64,000 bases of DNA. Source: Candidatus Rokuibacteriota bacterium. GTDB taxonomy: Bacteria > Methylomirabilota > Methylomirabilia > Rokubacteriales > CSP1-6. Made by a program: the position numbers and the translations under genes. Where the stretch lies: assembly GCA_016184365.1 (NCBI GenBank), contig JACPCW010000133.1, forward strand, positions 1-64,000. The letters run 5' to 3'. Shown piece by piece: positions 16,258 to 24,911 of this stretch. The notes beneath the pieces are model-generated. The model did no database searches. It was not told the DNA's origin and saw only the letters and a program-made list of their open reading frames with translations. Positions within the stretch are counted from its first letter, which is position 1. Each line of letters starts with the position of its first letter.

Positions 16258-17529
16258 CTACTCCGTGTAGAACAGCAGCACCGCCGCCGTCACGCCGAGC
16301 AGCGTGGGCCAGGCCCACGCGAGCGACGCGCCCCATCGCCGCCGTCGGCCCATCGCGAGCAGCGCGCCGCCGACCCCGACACCCGCCGCGCCCATCACCG
16401 CGTGCTGCACGAACGTCCGGTCGAGGTGCAACCCGCCTTCGTGATCGTGGAAGAACAAGCCGATGCCGCCGGCGATGGCGAGCGCGGGCACGACCCACGC
16501 GATCGCGACCCCGTGCCCGGCGGCGCGCGCGACCTCCACGATGCCGATGCCGACGGGAATCAGCGCGAGCAGCTTGTGCTGCAGCACCAGCGTGTCGCTG
16601 AAGACGTCCCGAACCCGCCCGCCGCCGAGCGGCCACGCTTCGGGATCCGCGCTGACGACGAGGTACGCGCCGAACACGATCCAGACGACCGCGGCGACGG
16701 CGGCCGCGACGCGGGCGCGCGGGCGCACGACGCAGAAGGCCGCGAGCGCCGCGAGGACGACGAGGAAGCTGCCGGCGACGCGATGGTTCAGCTCCGAGTA
16801 CGCGATCTCGGCCGCGTTCCGCGCATGATGATGGCCGGCCGCGCCGCTGGCGATGCCGCGCCCCCAGGCGTCGAGATACCGGTTCTCGCGCGCGAACGGA
16901 CCGTCGGGATTCGGGTACCACGCCCACACGTGCGCCACGGCGAACGCCGGATGCCACGACACGAGGGGTGCGCCGCTCGCCGGATGGCGCGCCGGGCATT
17001 CGGCGCTGCGCGCTGCGGCCACCTCCTGCCAGTCGCGGTAATGGCACGACGCTTCGTGCGAGCCCCACGCGGACAGCGGCAATGGCCCCGACGTCGGCGC
17101 CCGGGGCAACACGTATTCGACGCCGACGAGCTGCCACGTTCCGTTCGTTGGGCAGGGGGCCCCGACCCCGGCGCAGCCGGGGCCGCCCTCGTCATCCCGG
17201 ATGTAGACGAGAACCGGCGGCCGCGCGAGATCGAGCGTCATCGTCGCGAGACCCGCCGCCGTCGTGAGCGCCTGGGCGTCGGCGCGGACGAAGTGATAGC
17301 CGTGCCTCGCCTCCATGCCCGACATCTGGACGTAGCCGTCCGTGCGCGCGTGCGCGATGTCGACATACCGCGCCGTCGCGCGCCGGACTTCGGCGATCAC
17401 ACGGTCGGCGGCCGCGTCATCGTGCCGCGGCCCGGCGGCCTGCGTCGGATGCGACGCGGGCTCCTGCGCACGCGCCGGCAGGACGGCGAGCAGGACGAGC
17501 GCGAGCGACGCGAGCAGCGGCGCGGTCAT
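16258..17529 (-). CDS. Hypothetical exported/membrane protein, 423 aa
   Basis: I do not recognise this family. Signal peptide APLLASLALVLLAVLPARAQ is followed by a soluble domain of about 200 residues rich in His, Trp and Cys (GGPGCAGVGAPCPTNGTW, SWHPAFAVAHVWAWYPNPDG). The C-terminal 180 residues hold about six hydrophobic helices with conserved-looking histidines (LQHKLLALIPVG, FFHDHEGGLHL). The layout recalls metal- or haem-related membrane proteins, but I cannot name a function. ATG 17529 is preceded by a TATACT box 8 nt upstream on the minus strand. It is divergent from the TerC gene. Confidence 0.7.
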   Translation of the reverse strand: MTAPLLASLALVLLAVLPARAQEPASHPTQAAGPRHDDAAADRVIAEVRRATARYVDIAHARTDGYVQMSGMEARHGYHFVRADAQALTTAAGLATMTLDLARPPVLVYIRDDEGGPGCAGVGAPCPTNGTWQLVGVEYVLPRAPTSGPLPLSAWGSHEASCHYRDWQEVAAARSAECPARHPASGAPLVSWHPAFAVAHVWAWYPNPDGPFARENRYLDAWGRGIASGAAGHHHARNAAEIAYSELNHRVAGSFLVVLAALAAFCVVRPRARVAAAVAAVVWIVFGAYLVVSADPEAWPLGGGRVRDVFSDTLVLQHKLLALIPVGIGIVEVARAAGHGVAIAWVVPALAIAGGIGLFFHDHEGGLHLDRTFVQHAVMGAAGVGVGGALLAMGRRRRWGASLAWAWPTLLGVTAAVLLFYTE

Positions 17530-17537
17530 CGGACGCC

Positions 17538-17543
17538 AGTATA
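17538..17543 (-). promoter_or_regulatory. -10 box (TATACT) of the minus-strand membrane protein, leaderless geometry
   Basis: On the minus strand TATACT lies 8 nt before ATG 17529. On the plus strand a weaker TACCAT (17579-17584) lies 9 nt before the TerC ATG. The 64-bp divergent region therefore probably drives both genes. Confidence 0.45.
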
Positions 17544-17593
17544 GGTCGCGCGTCCGTTGCGCACCGGGTCCCCCGTCGCTACCATCCCCGCCC

Positions 17594-18346
17594 ATGGACG
17601 CCCTCCTCAGCGCCGATAACCTGGTCGCGCTCCTCACGCTGTCGGCGCTGGAGATCGTGCTCGGCATCGACAACATCGTCTTCATCGCCATCCTGACCTC
17701 GCGGCTGCCCGCCGATCAGCAGCCGCGGGCACGCAAGACCGGGCTCGTCCTCGCGCTCGGGATCCGCATCGGCCTGCTGTTCGCCATCGCGTGGATCATG
17801 AGCCTGACCCGACCGTTCTTCGGCCTGCTCGGCCACGACTTCTCGGGACGCGACCTGATCCTGCTCGGCGGCGGGCTCTTCCTCATCGCCAAGGCGACGT
17901 GGGAGATCTACGACAAGCTCGAGGTCGAGCACCACGAGGAGCACGCGGCCGGCGGCGGCCGCTCGGGCATGGCCTCGGTGATCGTGCAGATCCTGCTGCT
18001 CGACATCGTGTTCTCGCTCGACTCCGTGATCACGGCGATCGGCATGGCGAACCACGTGCCGGTGATGATCGCCGCCATGGTCATCGCGATGGTGGTGATG
18101 CTGTTCTCGATGAGCGCCATCAGCGGCTTCATCGAGCGCCATCCGAGCCTGAAGATCCTGGCGCTGTCGTTCCTGCTGCTGATCGGCGTGATGCTCGTCG
18201 CCGAAGGCATGGGCGCGCACATTCCCAAGGGATACATCTACGTCGCGATGGCGTTCTCGCTCGGCGTGGAGCTGCTCAACATGCAGTTCCGCCGGAAACA
18301 GCGCGCCGTCGTGCTGCACCGCCGCTTCGAGGACCGCGCGGCCTGA
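17594..18346 (+). CDS. TerC-family integral membrane protein
   Basis: A 250-residue, seven-helix protein of the TerC family, some members of which export manganese or other metals. Helix motifs are diagnostic: ALEIVLGIDNIVFIAIL and DIVFSLDSVITAIGMANHVP carry the intramembrane acidic residues. Helix 7 begins YIYVAMAFSLGVELLNM. Length matches the family core. It is divergent from the 16.3-17.5 kb gene and followed 11 bp later by a broken ABC transporter gene. Confidence 0.92.
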   Translation: MDALLSADNLVALLTLSALEIVLGIDNIVFIAILTSRLPADQQPRARKTGLVLALGIRIGLLFAIAWIMSLTRPFFGLLGHDFSGRDLILLGGGLFLIAKATWEIYDKLEVEHHEEHAAGGGRSGMASVIVQILLLDIVFSLDSVITAIGMANHVPVMIAAMVIAMVVMLFSMSAISGFIERHPSLKILALSFLLLIGVMLVAEGMGAHIPKGYIYVAMAFSLGVELLNMQFRRKQRAVVLHRRFEDRAA

Positions 18347-18356
18347 GTCCGCGCCC

Positions 18357-18901
18357 GTGCGCGCCTGCCTCGCGTCGCGGCTCGCGCAGACCGCGCTCGT
18401 CGTCTTCCCCTCGCTGACGGCGGTGTTCGGCATGGTTCGCCTCTCCGGCGATCCCGTGCCGCTCTTCATGCCGATGGACATCCAGACGAAGGACGTGAAC
18501 ACGCGCGCGTCGTGCGCGGCGAGGTGCTCACGGTGAAGCAGCGCGATTACGTGCAGGCCGCCGCCGCGCTCGGCATGGGCCGGACGCGCCTGCTCTTCCG
18601 TCATGTCCTGCCCAACGTGGCGCCGTCGATCATCGTGGTCGCCAGCCTGCAGTTCTCGCAGTTCATCGTGGCGGAAGCGGCGATCAGCTTCCTCGGCTTC
18701 GGCGTGCAGCCCCCGACGCCGGCGTGGGGCAGCATGCTGTCGGAGAGCCGCGACTTCCTGTACGTGGCCTGGTGGCTCGCGACGTTCCCGGGCGCCGCGC
18801 TCGCCGTGACCGCGCTCGGCGTGAATCTGCTCGGCGACTGGCTGCGCGACACGCTCGAGCCGAAGCTGCGGGTGGGAGGAGACGCCGATGTCGGGATCTG
18901 A
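18357..18901 (+). pseudogene. Collapsed ABC peptide-transporter permeases (DppB start joined to DppC end)
   Basis: GTG 18357 begins a DppB-like N-terminus (SRLAQTALVVFPSLTAVFGM through FMPMDIQTKDV). At about 18505 this runs directly, in another frame, into the last 130 residues of a DppC-like permease (RVVRGEVLTVKQRDYVQAAA, ISFLGFGVQPPTPAWG), ending at TGA 18899-18901. About 270 residues of DppB and the first half of DppC are missing, so neither permease can work. The site is rich in CG repeats (ACGCGCGCGT). Either a real deletion or a contig mis-join explains it. Confidence 0.85.
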
Positions 18902-18953
18902 CCGGCCGCGCGTTACACTGCGTGTCCCGATAACCCAGGCCAGGAGAACGCCC

Positions 18954-19178
18954 ATGCGGATCATGCGTCGCCTCGTCGTCGCCACCCTCGTCGTGCTGGC
19001 CGTCGCGCCCGGCGCGTTCGCGCAGGATCGCGCGCGCACCAGGGCAGTGGTGGTCGGCCTCGGCGCCGAGCCGCGCACCATGCTCGCCGTGACGATCGTC
19101 GACTGGACGACGAACAGCATGCTCGAGCACATCTACGACCGGCTGCGCGACCGCGACGCGAAGATCGTCGCGCAGTAG
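18954..19178 (+). pseudogene. Truncated family-5 solute-binding protein
   Basis: ATG 18954 has a good AGGAGA site and encodes a signal peptide (RRLVVATLVVLAVAPGAFA). The start of a peptide-type solute-binding domain follows (VVGLGAEPRTML, then NSMLEHIYDRL). The reading frame then ends as RDRDAKIVAQ at 19178, giving 74 of about 520 residues. The body of the gene is absent. It belongs with the broken permeases just upstream. Confidence 0.8.
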
Positions 19179-19185
19179 CGCGGCC

Positions 19186-20347
19186 ATGAGCACGACGGTC
19201 TTCACGAACGCGTTCCTCATCGACTGCACCGGCGCCGAGCCCGTGGAGGGCGCGGCGGTCGTGGTGGAAGACGACCGCATCAAGGACGTGCTGCCGAACG
19301 GCAAGGTCGGTGCCGTTCCCGGGCCGGTCACGACGTTCGACCTCGAGGGCGCGACGCTCATGCCCGGGCTCACGGACGCGCACGTGCACATCTGCGCCGT
19401 CACCGAGAACATCACCGACCAGCACCGGTTCTACCCGCCGTCCTACATCGCCGCGCGCGCCATGCGGCGCGCCGAAGAGTGCCTGATGCAGGGCTTCACG
19501 ACGGTGCGCGACGCCGGCGGCGCCGACTACGGCTTCCGGCTCGCGCTCGAAGAAGGCCACGTCCCCGGCCCGCGGCTGCTCGTCTCGGGCCAGTACATCT
19601 CGCAGACCGGCGGGCACGGCGACAAGCGCCGGCGGGCGGAGTGGATCGCTCCGGTCGACTGCTGCCTCGGCATGGTCGGCTCGATCGCCGACGGCGAGGC
19701 CGAGGTGCGCCGAGCCGTGCGCGAGCAGCTCCGCCGCGACGTGAACCAGATCAAGATCATGGCGTCCGGCGGCGCGATGTCGCCGTCCGACGAGCTCGAC
19801 ACGACGCAGTTCACCGTGGCCGAGATGCGCGCGGCCGTCGAGGAAGCGCAGGCCGTCGGCACGTACGTGCTGTCGCACGCGTACTCCGACACGGCGGTGC
19901 GCAACGCCATCGCCGTTCCTCGTGCCGACGATGGTCACGTACGAGGCGATCTATCGCGAAGGCAAGCGCTACGGCATCGGCGATCACCAGATTCAGAAGA
20001 TCGACCTCGCGCGGCAGCAGAGCGTGCAGGGGCTGACGTACGCGTACCGGGCGGGCTGCAAGATCGGCTCGGGGTCGGATCTGCTCGGCGACATGGCGAG
20101 CCAGCGCCACGTGGAGCTCGAGCTGAAGGCCCAGGTGATGAAGCCGATGGAGGTGCTGCTGTCGGCGACGAAGGTGAACGCCGAGCTGTTCCGCATGTCG
20201 GACAAAATCGGCACCGTCGAACCCGGGAAATACGCCGACGTGATCGTGGTGAACGGCAATCCGTTGAAGAATCTCCGCTGCTTCCAGCAGCCGGAGAATC
20301 CGCGCCTCATCATGAAGGGCGGGAAGATCTACAAGCAGCGGCTCTGA
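19186..20347 (+). pseudogene. Amidohydrolase-family metal hydrolase with internal deletion and frameshift
   Basis: ATG 19186 opens a normal amidohydrolase: FTNAFLIDCTGAEPVEGAAV, metal motif DAHVHI, then IKIMASGGAMSP and the HAYS metal histidine. At about 19911 the frame breaks. The protein resumes in the next frame as FLVPTMVTYEAIYREGKRYG, with GSGSDLL supplying the metal aspartate, and ends KIYKQRL at TGA 20345-20347. The segment normally carrying the IEHG metal histidine (about 30-35 residues) is missing, so the enzyme is inactive as written. The missing length is not a multiple of three. Confidence 0.85.
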
Positions 20348-20354
20348 TCGCGGC

Positions 20355-20570
20355 ATGACCGACCATCGCGACGCGATCCTCGATCAGTTCACCCGTCAGG
20401 CGGTGCCATTCGCCACGGCGTCCGGCATCAAGGACGAGGCCGCCCTGAAGCTGGTCGTCGACTTCTCCGGAGCGCTCGGCAACGACGATCTCGGCGTGGG
20501 CGCCCGCCGGGTCGCTGATCAGATCCACTTCGGGTATCCGGTCGCGGTCCTCGCGGCCCGGCGGAGCTAG
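20355..20570 (+). pseudogene. UbiE-like methyltransferase reduced to its two ends
   Basis: The 71-residue frame starts like a family methyltransferase (DHRDAILDQFTRQAVPFATA, then DEAALKLVVDFSGA). It jumps at about 20475 to what looks like that family's C-terminus (LGVGARRVADQIHFGYPVAV). The entire SAM-binding core (about 180 residues) is absent. The junction keeps frame, so it is an apparent short ORF. It is the fourth consecutive gene here with missing interior or end sequence. Confidence 0.6.
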
Positions 20571-20573
20571 ACC

Positions 20574-21242
20574 ATGCGCATCGTCGATCTGAGCTTCACC
20601 ATCACGCCGCACTTCCGCTGGAAGGCGCTGTCCGAGCGCCCGGCCACGCACGCGGCCGGCGACCCGCTCCAGTCGACGGTCATGACGATCTCGTGCCACG
20701 CCTACACGCACGTCGACGCGCCGCTGCACTTTCTTCCCGACGGACGCGACATCGCCGCGATGCCCGTCGACCAGTGGGTCGGCGACGCCGCCGTCGTGAA
20801 CCTGACGCATCTCGGCGAGAACGGCGAGGTCAGCGGCGCCGAGCTCGAGAAGCACGCGGGGCACGTGCGCGCCGGCGACATCGTGCTGCTCCGGACCGAC
20901 TGGCCGCGGAAGATGAGCGTCGAGCGCGAGGAGTTCTGGAGTCGCGGACCCTTCACGGGACCGACGGGCTGTGACTGGCTGATCGCGCGCGGTGCGAAGG
21001 CGGTCGGCTACGACTACCCGCCCGACTTCTGCATCCGCGACAGCATCGGCGCCCGCCGCCGCAAGCCCGCGCGCGACGAGTACACGACGCACGCGCGGTT
21101 CTTCCCGGCCGGGATCACCGTGATCGAGTACCTCACGAACCTCGATCAGATCGGCGCCGCGCGATGCCGCTTCGTCGCGCTGCCGCTGAAGATCGAGGGC
21201 GCGGACGGCTCACCGGTCCGCGCGATTGCCTACGTTGAGTAG
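20574..21242 (+). CDS. Cyclase-family metal-dependent hydrolase (kynurenine formamidase-like)
   Basis: A 222-residue protein of the cyclase family. The metal-binding motif is SCHAYTHVDAPLHFLPDG, matching the family's HxxTHxDxPxH pattern with Gly replaced by Tyr. GDIVLLRTDW and the late GYDYPPD segment are also typical. Members hydrolyse N-formylkynurenine, isatin or similar amides and lactams; the substrate here is unknown. It is intact, unlike the four genes upstream. It is convergent with the alpha/beta hydrolase. Confidence 0.87.
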   Translation: MRIVDLSFTITPHFRWKALSERPATHAAGDPLQSTVMTISCHAYTHVDAPLHFLPDGRDIAAMPVDQWVGDAAVVNLTHLGENGEVSGAELEKHAGHVRAGDIVLLRTDWPRKMSVEREEFWSRGPFTGPTGCDWLIARGAKAVGYDYPPDFCIRDSIGARRRKPARDEYTTHARFFPAGITVIEYLTNLDQIGAARCRFVALPLKIEGADGSPVRAIAYVE

Positions 21243-21254
21243 CGCTCGAAACCA

Positions 21255-22151
21255 CTAATCACTGCGCGCGAGCAGCTTCAGCATCGCGTCTGCAACCGCC
21301 GCCGGCTGCTCGCGTGGCATGAAGTGACCGCAGTTCGGCACGACATGACGCTCGGTCCCGGCCGGGAAGAGCGTCATGTCGCGCTCCGAACGTGCCGGCG
21401 GGCCGACGGTATCGTTGCCGCCGACGAGCACGACCGTCGGCACCGTGATCGGCGGCCGCGCGGCGAGGCGCTGCTCGATTCCGTCGAAGCGCGGATCGCC
21501 CGGCGTGTTGTTGTGCCGGTGGCGGTAGGAATGAATCACGACCTCGACGAAATCGGGATTGTCGAACGACGGCGCGGTGGCGTCGAACGTGGCGTCGTCG
21601 AACCGCCACGTCGGCGACCAGTCCTGCCATAGCAGCCGGCAGATCGCCCGCCGGTTCGCCTCGAGGCCGCGCCGGCCGCGATCGGTATTGAAGTACCACT
21701 GGTACCAGTACGCGCGCTCTTCCGTCGCGGACGCCGGGCGTGACGGCTCGACCGCGTTCTGCACGTTGTACCCGCCGATCGTGACGAGCGCGCGCACGCG
21801 CGCGGGCGCCAGGATGCTCGCGATGCACGCCGCGCGCCCGCCCCAGTCGTAGCCGGCCAGCGCGACGCGCGGCAGAGCCAGCGCGTCCATCAGGTCGAGC
21901 AGGTCCTGCCCGATCGCGGCCTGCTGCGCCATGCGCGGTGCGGCGGTGTCGAGAAACCGCGTGGGCCCGTACCCGCGGAGGTACGGCACGATCACCCGAT
22001 GGCCCGCCGCCGCCAGCGGCGCGGCGACGCCGTCGAACGCGCGGGCGTCGTCAGGAAACCCGTGGAGCAGGATGACCGGGAACCCGTGCGCGTCGCCGTA
22101 GGCCTCGTACGCGATGTCGAGCGACGGTGTTCGAGCAGTCAGCGGTGCCAT
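21255..22151 (-). CDS. Alpha/beta hydrolase (epoxide-hydrolase/dehalogenase type)
   Basis: A 298-residue hydrolase. VILLHGFPDDARAFDG carries the HG oxyanion site. GYDWGGRAA places the nucleophilic aspartate in the elbow, as in epoxide hydrolases and haloalkane dehalogenases, not a serine. GGNDTVGP and NCGHFMPREQP supply the acid and histidine. The cap has the WYQWYFNTDRG helix seen in epoxide-hydrolase relatives. Substrate unknown. The gene stands alone between convergent and divergent neighbours. Confidence 0.88.
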   Translation of the reverse strand: MAPLTARTPSLDIAYEAYGDAHGFPVILLHGFPDDARAFDGVAAPLAAAGHRVIVPYLRGYGPTRFLDTAAPRMAQQAAIGQDLLDLMDALALPRVALAGYDWGGRAACIASILAPARVRALVTIGGYNVQNAVEPSRPASATEERAYWYQWYFNTDRGRRGLEANRRAICRLLWQDWSPTWRFDDATFDATAPSFDNPDFVEVVIHSYRHRHNNTPGDPRFDGIEQRLAARPPITVPTVVLVGGNDTVGPPARSERDMTLFPAGTERHVVPNCGHFMPREQPAAVADAMLKLLARSD

Positions 22152-22258
22152 GGCGCGGCCTCCCTGTCACGTAGGACCCCGGAGCGCTCCGGACGTGAAA
22201 GCCGCCCGGACGGCGAAGACGGTACACGCCACGGACCGTCGGCGTCACGCGCGCCATG

Positions 22259-22264
22259 TAGACT
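22259..22264 (+). promoter_or_regulatory. -10 box (TAGACT) before the tRNA-dihydrouridine synthase
   Basis: TAGACT ends 7 nt before ATG 22272, again the spacing expected for a leaderless transcript. I see no convincing -35 box. Confidence 0.4.
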
Positions 22265-22271
22265 GGACGGG

Positions 22272-23198
22272 ATGAACGCAACCACACCGCCGCTCGACAT
22301 GCGTCTCGCGCCCATGGCCGGCGTCACGAACGCGCCGTTCCGTCTGGTCGCGCGCGAGTGCGGCGCCGGGCGGCTGACCAGCGAAGAGCTCGACGCCACC
22401 GCGCTCGTGCGCGACAACGCGCAGACGCGCGCGCTCGCCGCCTATCTGCCGGAGGAGCGGCCGCTGGCGATGCAGCTGCTCGGCGCCGATCCCGACGTGC
22501 TCGCGGAAGCCGCGCGGCGGCTCGAGGCCGCCGGCGCCGACGGCATCGATCTCAACATGGGCTGCCCCGTGGCCAAGATCGTCGCGAAGGGACAGGGCGC
22601 CGCGCTCATGCGCGATCCGCTCGCCGCGGTGATGATCTTTCGCACGCTGCGCAAGGCGGTCACCGGGCCGTTCACGATCAAGATCCGCGGGGGCTGGGAC
22701 GACCGCATCCTGAATGCGGTGGAGATCGCGAAGCTCGCGGAAGCCGAAGGCGTGGACGCGATCACCGTGCATCCGCGGACCCGCGCGCAGCAGTACACGG
22801 GGGTGGCGCCGTGGGACGTGATCGCCGACGTGGTGCACGCGGTCGCGATTCCGGTCATCGGCAACGGCGACGTGCGCGACCGTGACGATGCGCGCCGCAT
22901 GCGCGAAGCGACGGGATGCGCCGGCGTGATGATCGGCCGCGCCGCGCTGGGCGCGCCGTGGGTCTTCTCGGCGACCGCCGTCGATCGCGACGCGCGCGCG
23001 CGGATCATCCGCCGGCACGTGGAGCTGATCCTGGCGCACCTGCCGGAGCGCACCGCGCTCGTGCAGCTGAAGAAGCACCTGGCGTGGTACTCGACCGGAC
23101 TCCCGGGCTCGGCGCAGGCGCGCCCGTCGATCTTCGAGTCGACGGACGCGGCGCGGGCGCAGCAGATCTTCTGGACGCTCTGGTCGAACGCGCGCTAA
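22272..23198 (+). CDS. tRNA-dihydrouridine synthase (Dus family)
   Basis: A 308-residue FMN enzyme that reduces uridines in tRNA D-loops. RLAPMAGVTNAPFR is the N-terminal FMN signature. DLNMGCPVAKIVAKGQGAAL carries the catalytic cysteine. VHPRTRAQQYTG and VIGNGDVRD bind substrate and FMN phosphate. The organisation is closest to DusB-type bacterial enzymes by eye, but subfamily is not certain. It is followed by a strong GC hairpin. Confidence 0.93.
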   Translation: MNATTPPLDMRLAPMAGVTNAPFRLVARECGAGRLTSEELDATALVRDNAQTRALAAYLPEERPLAMQLLGADPDVLAEAARRLEAAGADGIDLNMGCPVAKIVAKGQGAALMRDPLAAVMIFRTLRKAVTGPFTIKIRGGWDDRILNAVEIAKLAEAEGVDAITVHPRTRAQQYTGVAPWDVIADVVHAVAIPVIGNGDVRDRDDARRMREATGCAGVMIGRAALGAPWVFSATAVDRDARARIIRRHVELILAHLPERTALVQLKKHLAWYSTGLPGSAQARPSIFESTDAARAQQIFWTLWSNAR

Positions 23199-23250
23199 TC
23201 CAGAACCCGGAGCGTGATCGAGACCGGCCCGGATTCATTCCGGGTCGGTC

Positions 23251-23295
23251 GAGCGTTTGGGGGGTATGGGGGGCCATGTCGGGGCCCCCCATCTC
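23251..23295. repeat. GC-rich hairpin repeat, copy 1 (between convergent genes)
   Basis: ATGGGGGGCC (23266-23275) pairs perfectly with GGCCCCCCAT (23283-23292) around a 7-nt loop, preceded by GGGGGGT. A nearly identical element in reverse orientation, one mismatch over about 40 bases, occurs at 35176-35218. Copy 1 sits between the convergent dus and 23.3 kb genes and may terminate both. The conserved flank shows it is a dispersed element and not merely a terminator. Confidence 0.75.
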
Positions 23296-23296
23296 A

Positions 23297-23476
23297 TCAA
23301 TCTTTTCGCCGATCGCTGGCCCGCCGCTCCGCCGTCCACGCTTCCGCCCGCCGGCGGCGCTCTCCCTGGCGGCGGTCCATGACGACGACGACTTCCGGAT
23401 CGTCCGCGAAGTCGTTCTTCAGATACTCGTAGAGCGAGCGCTGGTTACGCGCCACGACGAGGATGTCTCCGCTCAT
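23297..23476 (-). CDS. Small hypothetical protein with basic DRRxGERR tail
   Basis: A 59-residue protein: GDILVVARNQRSLYEYLKND forms a small alpha/beta start, and the second half is highly basic with MDRRQGERRRR and ERRASDRRKD. I know the DRRxGERR pattern from short uncharacterised proteins in several GC-rich lineages, without a function. ATG 23476 has GGAGGGAT upstream on the minus strand. It probably shares a transcript with the DSD1-type gene 23 bases upstream of it. Confidence 0.6.
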   Translation of the reverse strand: MSGDILVVARNQRSLYEYLKNDFADDPEVVVVMDRRQGERRRRAEAWTAERRASDRRKD

Positions 23477-23499
23477 CGATCCCTCCGTGGACGCCGCGC

Positions 23500-24600
23500 T
23501 CAGTCGGAGCGCCCGCGCGCGGCCACCGGCCAGATCCCTTCGACCTCGCCTTGCCGGACTGCGTGGATGCGATCGTACAGGTTGATGGTCGGATCGCAAT
23601 GCGGTGCGAAGAACTCGATGCGCTCGCCGAGCCGCAGGGGCCGGTCCGGATCGCGCAGCGCGAGCCGGCCGTGCTCGTCGCCGGCAAAGGTGTACTCGAT
23701 GCCGGGCCGCTCGACGGCCTCGGGAGGAAACGGCTTGTCGGTGGAAAAGGCCTTGAGCCCCGCGTCGACCATCGCGCGGGTCGCTTCGGGCACGCTGACG
23801 ACCGTCGCCACGACGGTGAGCGCCATCTCGAACGCGGTGAGCGCCTCGCTGCGCTGGCCGCCGATCCGGCGATAGTCGATGTCCATCACGCAGTAGGAGC
23901 CGGACTGCAGCTCGGTCAGCTCCGGCATCTCGACGTCGATGTCGAACGTGCCCGTCGAGCCGCCGGCCACGATCTCGACCGCAAGCCCGGCGGCCTCCGC
24001 GAGGCGGCGCGTCTCGGCGAGCGGCGCCATGGCGGCGCGTGATGCCTCGCGCCGGGCGGCCCAGCCCATCACGTGCGCGCACTGTCCGGCGTACCCCTGG
24101 AGTCCGCGGAAGCGCAGGCCGGGCAGCGACGCGATCTCGCGCGCGAGCGCGACCGCGGGCGCGCCGGGCTGAATACCGGTGCGGCGACCGCCGACCTCGA
24201 TGTCGACGAGCACGTTGATCACGGCGCCGGCGGCCGTCGCGGCGCGCGACAGCTCGCGCGCGTTGTCCGCGTGATCGACGACGACCATCGTGTCCGGCGC
24301 TTCGCGGACGAGCTTCACGAGGCGCTCGATCTTCGCGGCCGGCACGACTTCGGTCGTGATGAGCAGCCCGCGAATGCCCTCGGCCGCCATCACCTCGGCC
24401 TCGCCGAGCTTCGCGCAGGCGACACCGATCGCGCCGGCCTTGATCTGACGGCGCGCGATCTCCGGGCAGCGGTGCGTCTTCGCGTGCGGCCTGAGGTTCT
24501 TGCCGGCGCGCGTGACGTGCGCGGCCATGCGGTCGAGGTTGCGCTCGAAGCGGTCGAGATCGAGAACGAGCGCCGGCGTGGGGATGTCGTCGCGTTTCAC
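23500..24600 (-). CDS. DSD1-family PLP enzyme (D-threonine aldolase / D-serine dehydratase type)
   Basis: A 366-residue fold-type III PLP enzyme. IPTPALVLDLDRFERNLDRM opens the barrel. LRPHAKTHRCPEIA carries the PLP lysine. DIEVGGRRTGI and GGSTGTFDI follow. The C-terminal domain has the metal-binding pair His-x-Cys in APHCDPTINLYD. The family dehydrates D-serine or cleaves D-threonine-type 3-hydroxy amino acids. A TAGATT box lies 10 nt before ATG 24600. Confidence 0.9.
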   Translation of the reverse strand: MKRDDIPTPALVLDLDRFERNLDRMAAHVTRAGKNLRPHAKTHRCPEIARRQIKAGAIGVACAKLGEAEVMAAEGIRGLLITTEVVPAAKIERLVKLVREAPDTMVVVDHADNARELSRAATAAGAVINVLVDIEVGGRRTGIQPGAPAVALAREIASLPGLRFRGLQGYAGQCAHVMGWAARREASRAAMAPLAETRRLAEAAGLAVEIVAGGSTGTFDIDVEMPELTELQSGSYCVMDIDYRRIGGQRSEALTAFEMALTVVATVVSVPEATRAMVDAGLKAFSTDKPFPPEAVERPGIEYTFAGDEHGRLALRDPDRPLRLGERIEFFAPHCDPTINLYDRIHAVRQGEVEGIWPVAARGRSD

Positions 24601-24610
24601 GGTGCCGCCG

Positions 24611-24616
24611 AATCTA
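24611..24616 (-). promoter_or_regulatory. -10 box (TAGATT) before the DSD1-type gene
   Basis: On the minus strand TAGATT lies 10 nt upstream of ATG 24600. No ribosome site is seen between them. Confidence 0.35.
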
Positions 24617-24648
24617 CCACACCGGGCAGGGCGCCGGCGGGGCCCGGA

Positions 24649-24850
24649 CTACCGGCGAAGGCGGTTGGCGCGGTCGGCCTGGATCGCGTTCGTGACGCTG
24701 TAGTCGAGCTCGGGACGGCTGAGCGGCCGCTGCCGGCTCTCGCGGATGATCTCGTCGCGCGCTCGGCGGCGACGCGTGCTCCTGCTGCGCCGCCACGGGA
24801 ACCGGTGACAGAACGAGCGCGACGATGAAAGCCGACGCGAAGCGCGTCAT
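24649..24850 (-). pseudogene. Small secreted hypothetical protein, apparently frameshifted
   Basis: ATG 24850 (minus) encodes a good signal peptide (FASAFIVALVLSPVPVAAQ). After about residue 26 the original frame becomes Pro/Arg-rich nonsense. The neighbouring frame reads a plausible protein tail (RDEIIRESRQRPLSRPELDY, then VTNAIQADRANRLRR) to a stop at 24649-24651. A one-base indel near 24770 would join them into a protein of about 66 residues. No function is recognised. Confidence 0.45.
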
Positions 24851-24911
24851 GACGCCCCCCTTACCGCCCAGCGTATACCGATCCGGCCCATGCCGTTCAA
24901 GCTTGCAACCG

